Of a DNA stretch of 64,000 bases, positions 1 through 12,865 are shown piece after piece. Below the pieces are notes generated by a model. It saw only the letters and a list, made by a program, of their open reading frames with translations, was not told the origin of the DNA and made no database searches. Origin of the DNA: Isoperla grammatica (taxonomy: Eukaryota; Arthropoda; Insecta; Plecoptera; Perlodidae); contig OX246738.1 in assembly GCA_945910005.1 (NCBI GenBank), positions 21,168,186 to 21,232,185 on the forward strand. Direction: 5' to 3'. Made by a program: the position numbers and the translations under genes. Positions within the stretch are counted from its first letter, which is position 1, and every line of letters starts with the position of its first letter.

Positions 1-1163
1 ATGCAGCGTATGCCAAAAACCGTACATGCCTGTGGTCGCCTCTAAGCCGATAACATAGACACTAGCGCTCAGTACGGCCAGTACAGTAAGCAGTGACTCC
101 ACACACAACAAACACACATCACTCACGATATCGCTAGATACGAATGCAACGTATGACATGCCTGTGTTGGGCCTCTAAGCCAGCTGGCGAGCACACTAGC
201 GCTCAGTACGGCCAGTACAGTTAGCAGTGACTCCACACACAACAAACACACATCACTCACGATATCGCTAGATACGAATGCAACGTATGACATGCCTGTG
301 TTGGGCCTCTAAGCCAGCTGGCGAGCACACTAGCGCTCAGTACGGCCAGTACAGTTAGCAGTGACTCCACACACAACAAACACACATCACTCACGATATC
401 GCTAGAGACGAATGCAACGTATGACATGTCTGTGTTGGGCCTCTAAGCCAGCTGGCGAGCACACTAGCGCTCAGTACGGCCAGTACAGTTAGCAGTGACT
501 CCACACACAACAAACACACATCACTCACGATATCGCTAGAGACGAATGCAACGTATGACATGTCTGTGTTGGGCCTCTAAGCCAGCTGGCGAGCACACTA
601 GCGCTCAGTACGGCCAGTACAGTTAGCAGTGACTCCACACACAACAAACACACATCACTCACGATATCGCTAGAGACGAATGCAACGTATGACATGCCTG
701 TGTTGGGCCTCTAAGCCAGCTGGCGAGCACACTAGCGCTCAGTACGGCCAGTACAGTTAGCAGTGACTCCACACACAACAAACACACATCACTCACGATA
801 TCGCTAGAGACGAATGCAACGTATGACATGTCTGTGTTGGGCCTCTAAGCCAGCTGGCGAGCACACTAGCGCTCAGTACGGCCAGTACAGTTAGCAGTGA
901 CTCCACACACAACAAACACACATCACTCACGATATCGCTAGAGACGAATGCAACGTATGACATGTCTGTGTTGGGCCTCTAAGCCAGCTGGCGAGCACAC
1001 TAGCGCTCAGTACGGCCAGTACAGTTAGCAGTGACTCCACACACAACAAACACACATCACTCACGATATCGCTAGAGACGAATGCAACGTATGACATGCC
1101 TGTGTTGTTGGGCCTCTAAGCCATCTGGCGAGCACACTAGCGCTCAGTACGGCCAGTTCAGTC
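1..1163. repeat. 134-bp satellite/minisatellite, about 8.5 copies, cut by window edge
   Basis: The phrase CACGATATCGCTAGA recurs at 126, 260, 394, 528, 662, 796, 930 and 1064, exactly 134 nt apart. Each unit also has CTCAGTACGGCCAGTACAG and CTCTAAGCCAGCTGGCGAGC. Internal copies differ at only a few bases (GATACG/GAGACG, CATGCC/CATGTC). The first and last copies are more diverged: GTTGTTGGG insertion and CAGTTCAGTC end near 1163. The array probably continues left of the window. No coding potential. Confidence 0.97.
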
Positions 1164-4100
1164 AACCGAGTAAATGTCGCCCTACACATCAGAGTTAAAA
1201 GGTCACTCGACCGATCATGCTGACTGGGATTTAGATTAATATGAGTGCCCGAATGCCGGTGACTAAACACGGCGGATAGCTCGGATGCCAATAAGTTTTA
1301 CATGGCAACAAATGGATGTACAAAGCGTGATTTGTTCATCCATGGCGTGGCCGTCTGCACATCTGCTGTAACATGTACAGAATCACAGGGGAAGAAGATT
1401 AAATGACATGTTTTAGCAATTTCATTGCTGGCAGCTCGCTTGCCTGGAAGATAATCAGGCTAAAGCAATTCCACGTTTTGTCGTGACTCCGAGATAGATC
1501 CACTTGACCACGGGTGAAAAGTAATCGGGAACTGGAATGATTTACCCGAAAAAATATTTTTAAATGTCACAAGTTAGCAAAGAAGCAGTTTGAAATAAAT
1601 ACAGTTCTGACATAAACCGTTGTAATTTTTTCCACTGAATGATTTGAAAACCAAAAAATTAACCAAAAAAAAAAAAAACAAACCAATTATCTAACTTTAT
1701 TTTTGCAATTGTATTTAGTAGCACGTAAATATATTTGTTTTTTAAATAAATAAAATTGAAATGTGATTTCACATAATACCAAACACGTGCAAAACCATAT
1801 TTCCTGGCATGTGTAGGTGTTATTTATGTTACATAGAAGAGTTGCCCATAAATTTGCAAATCAGCACTTCTTCGTAATTTAATTCAAGCGAAGTATTTTT
1901 TTCTATGTTGCTCTAAAAATAAAATCCGACGTTTAATAATATAGAACATGAACCCGTTTCGCAGTCGCATTTTGTTTGATTTTTTAATATTTTTCAAGCT
2001 AAAACTTTTTTCTTTTAATAACAAACAGCTTACTCTCTACGGAACTGAAATAACACATAACACATCGTCTGTGTTTTGAATCGAGCTACGGATATTCACT
2101 AAAAAAAAAAACTAAATATTTTTCAAACAGGTCCACTACATTCTTGACGTGTAATATTTGTTTGCATTGTATGTTAACTAAAGTCTTAAAAACTAATATA
2201 TATTAACGTTTATCCTATGAACAACGAATCCACACATTGGACACTTTCTCCTGTTCAATGGATGTATTTTATGTTATATTGCTCATTTAGTTAATTTAAT
2301 TAAACTTGATGTATATATTATGTATATTATATTTGTAATATTAATACATATTCAATCTTTTCTTATATTAAGCTCATTTAATTTTTCTCATTTAATCTGG
2401 ATAAACGATCATTTTCTTAACATAATCCATCAAGAATGAATAAAGGTAGTAACGACTAACGTTTACTCAAAATTAACAATAATTCGGACTTGGTCATTCT
2501 AGAAATATAGAAGTATAGGAATTGAATGAGGCGTATAATGTTTGTTACCGTACTCACTAATAATCAGTGTTTTTGGTTGGGAATTAATAGCTCATGGTTC
2601 ATAGGTATAATATATACAAAATTGTTAAGTTGTGTTATGTGGTTACACATTCGCAAGGTTAGTCGATACACACAAAGCAGATACACATAAGTATATACGA
2701 CAACATAATAAAAACAAACACTAGCATTCTTGCACTCGTTTTAAGTAAACCGCATTTAGCTCCATAAAAGAGCAGACTTTCGGTAAAGGATGAACGTTAG
2801 GATAGGGGGATCTTCGGAGAATTGAAAGGCTTTTTTGTGAGAAGTTAAGTCGAAGGATTGGCGTTGGTCGATGTAGGTTTTGACGGGTGTTGACATCAGC
2901 TTAGGAGAGAATCTCTCAGACGGGCAATCTGAAAAAAGTATCCTTAGCGAGCGGTCTCCTAAGAGCAAGAAGAGTAATGACTAAAAGACTCGGAACGCGT
3001 TAATCTACCATGCGACTCTGTAGAGAATTAGAGCGAAACTATCATTGATCAATGACAAGACTTATGCTATGTGATTCCAACTTGGAGACTAGATGAATCG
3101 ATCTCGATTGTTGCTGGCTGAGATGGTCACGTGACTCCTCTCTCCGGGGAATCCCTCAGCTTGTGACAGGTGACGCCCTTGTCCCTAAGGTCAACCAGCC
3201 TAGCTGACACTTTACCAGATTAAACCCGGATATGATGTGTCATGTTGGGGCAAAAGTTAGGCAGGTCTCACCATGTTACCAAACTCGAAAGCTACTTTAC
3301 ACCTGTCGAGAGAGTCTGTGAGACCAATGAGATCAGTTTTACAGTCAACGCAATCGACTTGTGCTACAGCCTATCATGGTTCGAGTGAATTGTTCAACAA
3401 TCGACAAAGTTAGTTTATATATTATTTTACGTCTTGATTGGCTTAGGTTGTCAAGAATCAAGAACTGGTTTTGTTAATGCTAGATAATAGGTAGCTTTAG
3501 GTAAGAGCTTCGTCGAATATATTTTACAATTTATTAAACACGTTACGTCTAAAAATGTATGTAAGTAGTGAACTGCTAAGTAGCCTTTTTTTCGTATAAA
3601 TATAATAAATAATTCAAACTTGATTGGTAGTTTCACTAAAAAAAATAATAGATGTTAGAAATATTGTTCCACGGTTTATTTTAACGGTGTGATGGTTTAC
3701 ATTATGAGAGAGAAAAATTGTATAAGTATATTAAATAAAAGCCCAAATATGATCTATTATTATGGAAGCTTGTCACCAATGAACTGGATAGGGTTATTAA
3801 GATTCTTTTAGCAATAAACAAAGCTTGTTGAAAGTGTAATTTACTTATTTACCGGGTTCGTAGACCTTTTGAGTCCGAGTAGTGTGCGTTACCCTTGAGC
3901 CAATTCACCTCACTTATGTAGTTAGCACAGCCAGGTTACTGGATGCTCACATTGCTATCTAGCGGGCTACTTAATTCCTTAAACAATCTCGGTGAAATAA
4001 ATTCCGCCTCTCATTTCCAATCGATGCATTACTTATTAACGGCCGCCTAATGGGCATCTTTCACGTCGCCATGCAGGCCTGATTTTCTGCCGAGAGTTCT

Positions 4101-7100
4101 TAGCGCTAAATGACCCCTAGCCGAACTGCGGCGGTGGTACACGACGAGACTAAAAATCATTATCTTGTCTTCTTTCATTGTCTCAAACACGACGTAATCC
4201 ATCATACAAATTCAATGCCGCTAGATCATTAATTTTTTCCGTGAGTTTTACTTTTCTCTTTATCAGTAAGACAATGAACCTTATTTTCATTCACAATGTT
4301 CACCGTTTTCAGCTTGCTCAAGACGTCTTCGTTTTTAAATAGTAAGTGATTATAATAATGTTCATGCCGGCCGTATTGTAAGCCGAATTAAACTGTTTCC
4401 CCAGTTTACACTACGCTGTGTACGGAATACTACTCCACCAATCTTCTGTCAGTAAATATAATTATAATTGCCACCAACTAATTAGTCAATAATAACAACA
4501 ACATTTCTGTTTGGTATACAGCAACAAACACATAACTGTTTTAATAGATGAGAGCGACATGGCCTATGGTACCTTTCATATCGCTCAGAGGGTTATAAAG
4601 TAAACACACCATATTCCACATGGCAAGCGCCTAAAATCAAATCAATGTAATGCACACATTTAGTAAATTTGGGCACATTTGGGCAGCACTGGAGGCAGAA
4701 GTTCAAAATAACATTTGTGTATTTATAGATCCGTAGAGAACTGTTTTATAACTACCACCATACCCATGCACTGTATTCATTCCAATTATATTGTTTCTTA
4801 CCCTAATCTCCTCAGTTACGGATCTCGGATACGCTTCTTAAAACTCGTCACAATTTTCTATGAATAAACAATTAACAATCTCAAAACAGATCAACCTTTC
4901 ATTTTACTGGATTCCATCTGAACTTATAGATTAAACTGAAAACATTATAGTTTAATATTCTTTCTGATATAACTTCTTAAAATCTGTAATGTTAAAACTA
5001 AATTTTAGCTCCATGTAATTTGTATGATGAGTGTATTGAAGAGGTACAACAAAACGTACGAACATTTCGTTTCATACTGGAAATACTCAATTACGCGTCT
5101 TTCGCGCCCTCTCCCCCCTCTCACCACACCCAACATAGGGTCTTTATATGGGTCAAGAGGCCACTCTCCTTTATTTAAACTAAGCTCCATCGTTATGAGT
5201 CTTACAATAGGCCCCGTGCAAAGGTGGCCGCTTCACACTTGAACGCCATTCAACCTTTTCTCTCTCAGGCCACCTCGTGACCCCTTAGCCCACCTTTGTG
5301 ATAACTTTCGGTGGAGTAGTTTTAAGCTTAACACTTTCACTGACTGTACGAAACTTCAATCGATTATGTTTGTACCAGTTCAATTTGAAACTTTTTAATT
5401 GAAATTTTTGTTACAAATAAATAAATTCTATGATAAGAGCGTTATTACGTAGTCATATTCATCTTCACAATTACCCACTTTTCACTTACATATAAAATCT
5501 AAATTCTTCAAACAAGTACTATATTCGTATTGTTGAATACTACGTGTTGGAACTTACTAAGAGTCTTAACAAAATCCATAAAGCTGCTTTATAGATGACG
5601 GATGTAGAGATTAATTAAATCTTAAATACCGGGTAAAATCATCAAAAGCTGCTTATCCATTTGGGCTGTAGTCGATTCGTAGACAAAAGAAACTGAGAGA
5701 ACCTGTCGAAAAAGTGGCAAGGAATTATTGTAGGTCTTCATTCTCGCATTCAAAAGTTTTAATCGCTGCGGTGAGAACTTATAATCCGATTCAAGCCGAG
5801 CACATTTCCAGAGAGAATGTGAGGCAAAATTAAAAGTGTGCTGCCGATTGCGTAAAAGAGAAATGCCGTTATTCTTTTGTTAGGGCGCCACGGCAGAAGA
5901 ATAACTTTGTTATTCCTCGTGCCTGAAAAAATATGAAAATGTTTGCTTCAATTTAAATTATTAGATCTCGTTAAATGGAAAATCGATTACGGGCTTCTTT
6001 GACATACCAATATTATACACTGGAGCTTTTCTGGTGCTGACGACTAAATTACTTGAAAACATCGTTTTAAATATCTCGTTTCATATTTATCCCTTACTAG
6101 GTTTTATTAAGTATTTCCTTTTTTTCCCACATTAGATTCCATGGATTCCGTATTGTATCAAAACGTGATTGTTCAAATACGTATTCAGTATTCATACTAA
6201 AAACGACAATCAAGCTAAGCAACGAGATAATCATCGCCCATCGGATTGATTAAATAACGTATGTCATGCCGTGACATGTCTAATGACCAGATACTTCATT
6301 AATAGAAATAAAAATATAACAAACCAATAAATCAAAATGTATTATCTACGAAGATAATATAAAAAAAGGAATATCTACTGATCAAATAATTGAATGTTGT
6401 AATGATAATTTAAATATGAAAGTGAGATTAGAAACAGTCCTCATTAGAGACTATGAGGCGGCTTTACAATCAACGTGCTGTTTTGAACTAATATTCAATA
6501 TTCATTTGCCGAACCAGCTTTTTGCTGAATACATCTGTAGCATCTGCCATCTTTCATATCGTAGCTTATTATAATATCGACTTATGTTAGTTATAAATTT
6601 GGGGCATCGCTCTTTAAAATATAAGAAATTACTGCGCTAATATGCACAACACGGTTGAATTGTTAATTATTAACAACCGATTTTTCAGTGACAAAAAAAT
6701 AATAGAAGTAGTCAAAATTATGTATTTCATGTGTCTGAACAAAAAAACAACCAAACTTAAGTATTTTGAAACACAAGGTGAATAGATAGTTCCCTTACTT
6801 TGGCCCGGGATTATGACGGGTCGCTAAGTATTTAGTCCAGCACTAATTTGTTTTCGTCCGTGCAAATAAATGTCTGATTGGTGGTGGCCATGAAGGAAAC
6901 TAGTTAGCCCCAGTATAAATATTTAGCAGGCTGGCATAAATCATACTGGTCTAACTGGATGATTGTAAATACTATATTATTGTTGTTTTTAATAACTTGA
7001 ATTGGTTAGTTTAATTCTATGAATAATAGACGGTGTTGAAAGTATGTAGGCTAATTTAATCTGGTTTATCCATCTACGTTGAGTAAATACTCCGCTATTT

Positions 7101-7658
7101 ATTTCAAGTTACTTCCAAGTCAATGTAAGTTAGTGTGGAAAGGGCGGCAGAGAAAATGCCTTCTTCAAGCGTAAGAAGCTCTTAATCTTGGCCAACACGG
7201 CAACGTAGAAGTCAGCCGAATGCCTGGGTCATCCAACTCTTGAGTCACCATACATACACGCACAGGGTTGGTGTCGCGATGTTTGCGACAGATAGGTGGC
7301 AAGTGGCCAGCGCACCCCCTTCGGACACGAAACCCTCTGCACACGACCCAAGTGCGTGTATGCCTGCGTGCCGGCATGGCCATCAGAAATAACAAATATG
7401 CATATTCAAATACGGTGAAATTAAATGGCAAGTCACAGAAATCGATCGTTGTTCAAAAGAATGCTACGTTCGTAAAATGGTCAGAGTTGGAATATAAAAG
7501 TAACGTGGGTTAACGCTAACGAGTTTAGGGGAGGCAAGTACTACCACTTTCCAACCTGTAGGTAGGAATATTATTAAACTAGATTAAATAACCGTTTGAT
7601 TCTTTATAACAGTGTAATGCAGTGTATATTTGTAAACGTTATTTACAGAACAATCTAA
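1164..7658. other. AT-rich noncoding DNA, no gene recognised
   Basis: I see no exon, RNA gene or well-defined mobile element here. Short ORFs (up to 88 codons, e.g. both strands near 7165-7513) lack family motifs and overlap each other. Slightly GC-richer islands at 3100-3350, 4030-4150 and 7170-7390 are unexplained and could be conserved noncoding DNA or old repeats. Confidence 0.6.
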
Positions 7659-7805
7659 GGTTGGAATTCATAGTCGGCCCCTACACCTAGGGGCGCCCAT
7701 TGTTGCTAAGGTAACAATTGTTTCCGTGTTATTTCCCATAAACAAAACAAATCCATAGCAACAATGGGTGCCCCTAGGTGTAGGGGCCGACTATGAATTC
7801 CAACC
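7659..7805. mobile_element. Palindromic MITE, copy 1 (147 bp, TAA duplication)
   Basis: Terminal inverted repeats of about 50 bp start GGTTGGAATTCATAGTCGGC and include CCCCTAGGTGTAGGGGCC near each end; a ~45-nt centre separates them. It is flanked by TAA on both sides. Two further near-identical copies sit at 34313-34460 and 54292-54438. The 3-bp TNA-type target duplication suggests a PIF/Harbinger-type non-autonomous element (inference). No transposase is encoded. Confidence 0.92.
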
Positions 7806-8234
7806 TAACTTTTGCTCCACATTCAACACATAAATAGAGCGGAACAACAATAGATCGTTCAAAAATTCATAATTATTGGTATTAAATAAATCCATTTGTA
7901 TTTCTATTCTACCCACACAATCGCTAGAACTGATTTTAAGTGGGGTACATTATATCATTTATTATATATTCCTCGTTGTTATGATGGCTTGAAAGTTACT
8001 CTTGACGTATACTCCAGTATGATGTAGATGGATTAACGTTTATTTCTAAAGTTAAAGAACCTTTTTCCGAGTATGGAAACGAACCCTGGACTTTCAGCAT
8101 TGGAAACAGGAATAAACCAGCAATTACAACGATCCACACGTTGTTTTTTTCAATTGAATTATAACCTCAATTAACAATTAGTTAATTAATGCAAATAATT
8201 GGTCTGTACTAATAATGTGATATTATATGTTTCC

Positions 8235-8434
8235 TTGAACTCTCAAACCCGGCGCCTCCACCATTATCATCCATATCTATCTATACCTCACTCAGCACGT
8301 CCCTATGTTGTATGTTGTACACGAGCATTGCAATATTTATTATCAGCATATTGAGACTTATTATTTATTATATATTATGCTGAGTTAGGTAGAGATATCG
8401 CAGAATGGTGGAGGCGCCGGGTTAGAGAGTTCAA
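8235..8434. mobile_element. Short TIR element (~200 bp) with ~28-bp inverted ends
   Basis: The left end TTGAACTCTCAAACCCGGCG, continuing CCTCCACCATT, is mirrored on the right by AATGGTGGAGGCGCCGGGTT and AGAGAGTTCAA. The interior is AT-rich and also partly self-complementary (TGCTGAGT near each side). No clear target duplication was found. The 19-bp core GGTGGAGGCGCCGGGT recurs alone at 23727-23743, hinting at a dispersed family. Confidence 0.8.
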
Positions 8435-11231
8435 CGCTACAGAAATCCATCATATGTGTACAGATATATATTATTAATATTTATACATGACGATATAACA
8501 AGGTATAATATATGGGTGTGTGTTAAAATAAAAACGTTTTGAAAATACCCATTTGTGTGGAAATCGACTGATAAAATCCAAACACAAAGCTTAAATCAAG
8601 TTATTTGGGGTGGTAATCAAACCCAGGACTCTTTTGACGGGAAGTTTAACAATAAAAAAAAAAAAATCCCAAACTGCGTCACGATTCTGCCTCCTCAGTT
8701 TCCCTGCGTCCGTTGTCCTGCCGAAAATGTGAAATGTGCCGAAAATCATTGCTATTTTGTATTGTATTCAAAGATTTTGTATTAGGATAATATTGGGTAG
8801 TGTTGTATTGCATCCAAACTGGTTAGTATGACAGCTGATGTTAATGACATATTTTACTTTGAATCTCGATGTTTTGAAGTGCGCTTATTTTTATAGACAT
8901 AGGCCTATGTTGTTTTTGTGACATGTTATTCAATATACGATAAAATCTGCAAGGAATTGTTTTATATATTCAGTTGACAATGTAGTGAAATCTTGGAAGT
9001 TTTTAGACGGTTAATTTTTTTTTTATTGAATATTGACATAATTCATGTAAGAGTAAGAAACAATAAACATTTTAGTTTACTACAACACAAAGTAAACCAG
9101 ATATACACTATAAACTACAAGAGTGTAATTGCATTTAACTTTACTGGCAATAAATTCCCTACTTGAGGAACAGTATTATTATCTTTGTAAATGTAAACCG
9201 CACAATAATGGTTTGTCACATATTATATTGATATTTTTACTTGACGTAATATTGTTTACGAGCTATAGTTTTATCACTTTGTCAAGTTTGGGATATATTT
9301 TCACAAAGCGAGTTAAACTATATACAGATCAAATAGACCGATATCGATAAAATACCTCTTTTGTTTTTGTTTACCGACTGGATAATCCTTTCAATCTGCA
9401 ATTTGGTTTGAGTGTTAATGTCCTCGACAAACACAGACAGCTTCCAAGTATTTGCTTGTCTTGTCTCGTTCCATCATCATCGTAAATAAGGTATTTGCTC
9501 GTAGATACAATTATCCCGGTCGTTACGACTAAGAATCTATGTAGTCACTTCCCAACAATCGTGAAGTTAATACAATAACAAGGGTTCAAAACCATCAAAT
9601 CAACCGATTCATAAAATTTGTTATTACATTATGCCGCGTTTAACGTCATAATCGTGCCATGCTGTGAAAATGCGAATTGACAAACGCGGTTAAATCATCT
9701 GGAAATGATTACTATAACAGCCTCGTGAATGGGACAAAACGTATTTTAATTATGACTGTTTAATAAATAATGCTTAGTTAATGGTTATACGTAACAATTA
9801 TTAAATGACGATTTATACAATGGTTGTGGGTGTCAGGAATAATGTTGACAGCGGAATACGTACACAAGTCAGAAATTAGAAGTGACCTTGTCTCTCTTCT
9901 TACAACAATAATGTGACTTTTGGTTATGTAGAACTTGTTTCAAAGGAGAATCTTACTTTTTCAACATTCGGTAAAAGTATGGCTATTACTTTCTGGTAAC
10001 GACTTTAACCTACCGCCAAGACTCTGTTAACGTCGTAAGGGCAATAGATGATTTTCAGAATTGATCTAGGACCCTTAGACGGAGTTACTTAGGTCAAAGT
10101 CTAATTGATCTCTACCTAGTGGACCTTGCTTACGGTGTTCTTAATCGTCATTGAAAACAATGCCCAACAGTAACAAGTTTTCAAATGTTATGTCAAGGTT
10201 AATTTGTGATTATTGTGCATTATGAAAATCATCTATAATTGTCATCACAACAATAATCGTCATACACTTCGAACAAATCTTGTCCTTGAATGTGTTGAAA
10301 GTCCACGTAGTGGCCTCGCAAGTAGGTTTCAATTCTGGCTTGGATGTGCTTGTGCTTTTTTAATTTTCCCATCTTCATATATTACCAAAACATTGTCTGG
10401 GATAGCATTTTTTTCGAAGTGTTACGTCCTTGGCAGAAATAAACATTATCGTTGAGTGGGTCATTGCCATACACTTAATTTATTTGTGCATGTATTTATT
10501 TCCTAAATGCATTAATTACTTAAGTTTTCCGAACAGAAACTCAAGTCTTGTCTTACAGAATGTTCGTTGTGGCTTCTTCTTCTCCAGCTAAACTCCGGTT
10601 GAGAGTAACACGGCCTACGTTCAATCTAATCCTTAGCAATTCCACCCTCTTCTCGTAAACCATCATCCGGGCGGTGCTGGTTTAGTCATCTGTTGTTCGT
10701 ATCTCCGAGAGGCGGGCCCGATCTTGAAACACATTTTTCAAACAACTTGTAACTTTTCTCATCTAAGTTCCAGCCCCGTGCTTAGAGCCCGCCGACAGCA
10801 ACTAGCTGTAAAAATTGAGACGAATTGTCTGTTTTCCACCATATGGATCACATTTTTGCACGTTATAATTCTAGGAAAGATTTTTTTATTCTAACTGACC
10901 TTCATTTGCATACTTCGCGTGGATTGATTTGATATGTAAATATGTTAATTTATACATACTAAAAATTCTTTACTTCTGGCTTATTCATTTTTAAAATTCA
11001 AATATAAAAGATTATGTTCCACCGAGAAAAGAAGGTGAAAACATACTCAATCTCAGGAGCTAAAGTTTAACATGTAAAATATGCCTTAAGTTTCTCTCTC
11101 TTGGCTCCGTGTTGCACAAATAGGCATGATCTCTCCGTATCTCGTTAGCAGAGTCGAGCGTCACGCAATGGGAGATGGGAGTACGCTAGGGGCCTCTAGA
11201 CGCACGCATATACCCTCCCCACACTGCGCAC

Positions 11232-11239
11232 TGACGTCA
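11232..11239. promoter_or_regulatory. Consensus CRE (TGACGTCA)
   Basis: Perfect 8-bp CREB/ATF palindrome, directly followed by the E-box CAGCTG in a locally GC-richer stretch (11110-11300). Chance occurrence is possible; no promoter is recognised next to it. Confidence 0.3.
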
Positions 11240-12852
11240 CAGCTGTTAGACCTTGAACAGAACTGTTCACACCCTTTTGCGTCAAGCCTTGAAGATATGT
11301 TTGGCCATACTACGTACCTGTTACATAACTCGAGCAATAGACACCACATTCAGATGGTTTGATTTCATATTATTGTGATCATTATATTTTGTATAAATAA
11401 ATATATTTGTATTTTCACTCTACGCACTCAGTAACCACTTATTTTCAGTGTAAGTTATCATAAAAAATTATTGTACGAATTTATCTGGCTACCAGATATG
11501 ACAAGCATTATTTGCACTCTTTGCTCATCCATGTTGGGACACTCGATCGTAGCAACATAATAAATCTCGTGAGCTTACGTTGAGTTGCACTCCAAGTAAA
11601 GAGAAAAAGCTGGCTGATATAAAGTACAGACGGGTTTACTTTGTTTGACAGATTTGTAAAGATTAAAATAGTGCCACGATGAACCAGAAAAATCTCGTTC
11701 ACACATACAAATTCAAATAAAATGCGAATCTTATTCACAATCAAAATTGAAATTGTAATTTTTCAAGATATGCGAGGACTTTATCAGAACCAATTATTGG
11801 TTCTGATTTGTAAGCACTTCCAGTAAGGTGTTCGTTGGAAATCAGAGCTATTAATGTGTATTTGATTGCAATGTTGTGACGTTAATGATGTGGCTGCTGC
11901 TGATAAGAGTTTGCTCTTTTTATTTCAATATCGAACAGCGCATTGTTTTCTTTACTAGTTTCTAGCTCCCATTTTAAATATAGAGCACAATAATTACATA
12001 GGTGCATAAATGTGCTTCTCAGATAAATAATATCTGACTTACATATCGCAGCGTTTTTTGTTTTACATGTGTAATATTATTGTTGTGCTTTAAATTATTA
12101 ATATTGTTGTTATTACAATATCACATTAACTGCATGATATAGCACATTCCAATTGTGTACTATATATTAATATAAAATACACATAATTACAATAAAACAA
12201 AACAAAATAAAAAATAATGTATTATATAATTATTACAATTATGGGCTGGCCATAAACAAAGATGATGCGCTTTGTTTGTCAGTCTGGTACTCTGTTTATC
12301 TCTAATCACGGTGACAACACCCCTTTACCCTAATACTGTGTTGGATTGAAAATGTGTAGTATGATTAAATATCGTATTATATCATCACACACTAAAACTC
12401 ATACACTGAGTAATATCTATGCCAGTGTTGCCGACTGTATGTTGTGTTAGAGACATAAAACTTTTAAAACGTGTTAGGCCGCCACTATTATGGACTGTTA
12501 CCAGTTCACTCATACATAAATGATGCGTTTGACTTCCATGTACAAAGTAATGGGAATATCAATACCAGATAACGATCATACCACATTCGAGTAAAACGCA
12601 GCCCTGCTTGTGCCTGTGGTGCCGTCGGGGTTAAACTCGTAGACATTCTTTTGCCGAATGCTAGCTAGATGATTTTTAATATTTTTCCCCGAAAGAGCTT
12701 CTGAGGTTTTCATTAATTATCTCCAAATTGGCCTGCGTCTGGGTTTTATGTTCACACTCGTCGTCGCACAAAAGGAACTATCCGGTGTTTTCCCCCCCCC
12801 TCAAATCCTCATCCACCCCCCACAAATCTCGCGTCCAGACACTCGGCCCCCC

Positions 12853-12865
12853 GTTGCTTGGCAAC
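12853..12865. promoter_or_regulatory. RFX-type X-box (GTTGCTTGGCAAC)
   Basis: A palindromic match to the RFX dimer site: GTTGC and GCAAC half-sites 3 nt apart. It sits in a GC-rich, CpG-containing island (about 12740-13600) in otherwise AT-rich DNA. This looks like a distal regulatory element, but no transcription start is identifiable. Confidence 0.4.

Noticed and set aside
1..1163. CRISPR-like regular repeats
   Set aside because: Units are contiguous with no unique spacers, and the DNA is clearly animal. The same applies to the arrays at 29501, 46264, 56198 and 60750.
11255..11272. Steroid-receptor-like element GAACAGAACTGTTC
   Set aside because: The half-sites are separated by 4 nt rather than the 3 nt required for the classic palindrome.
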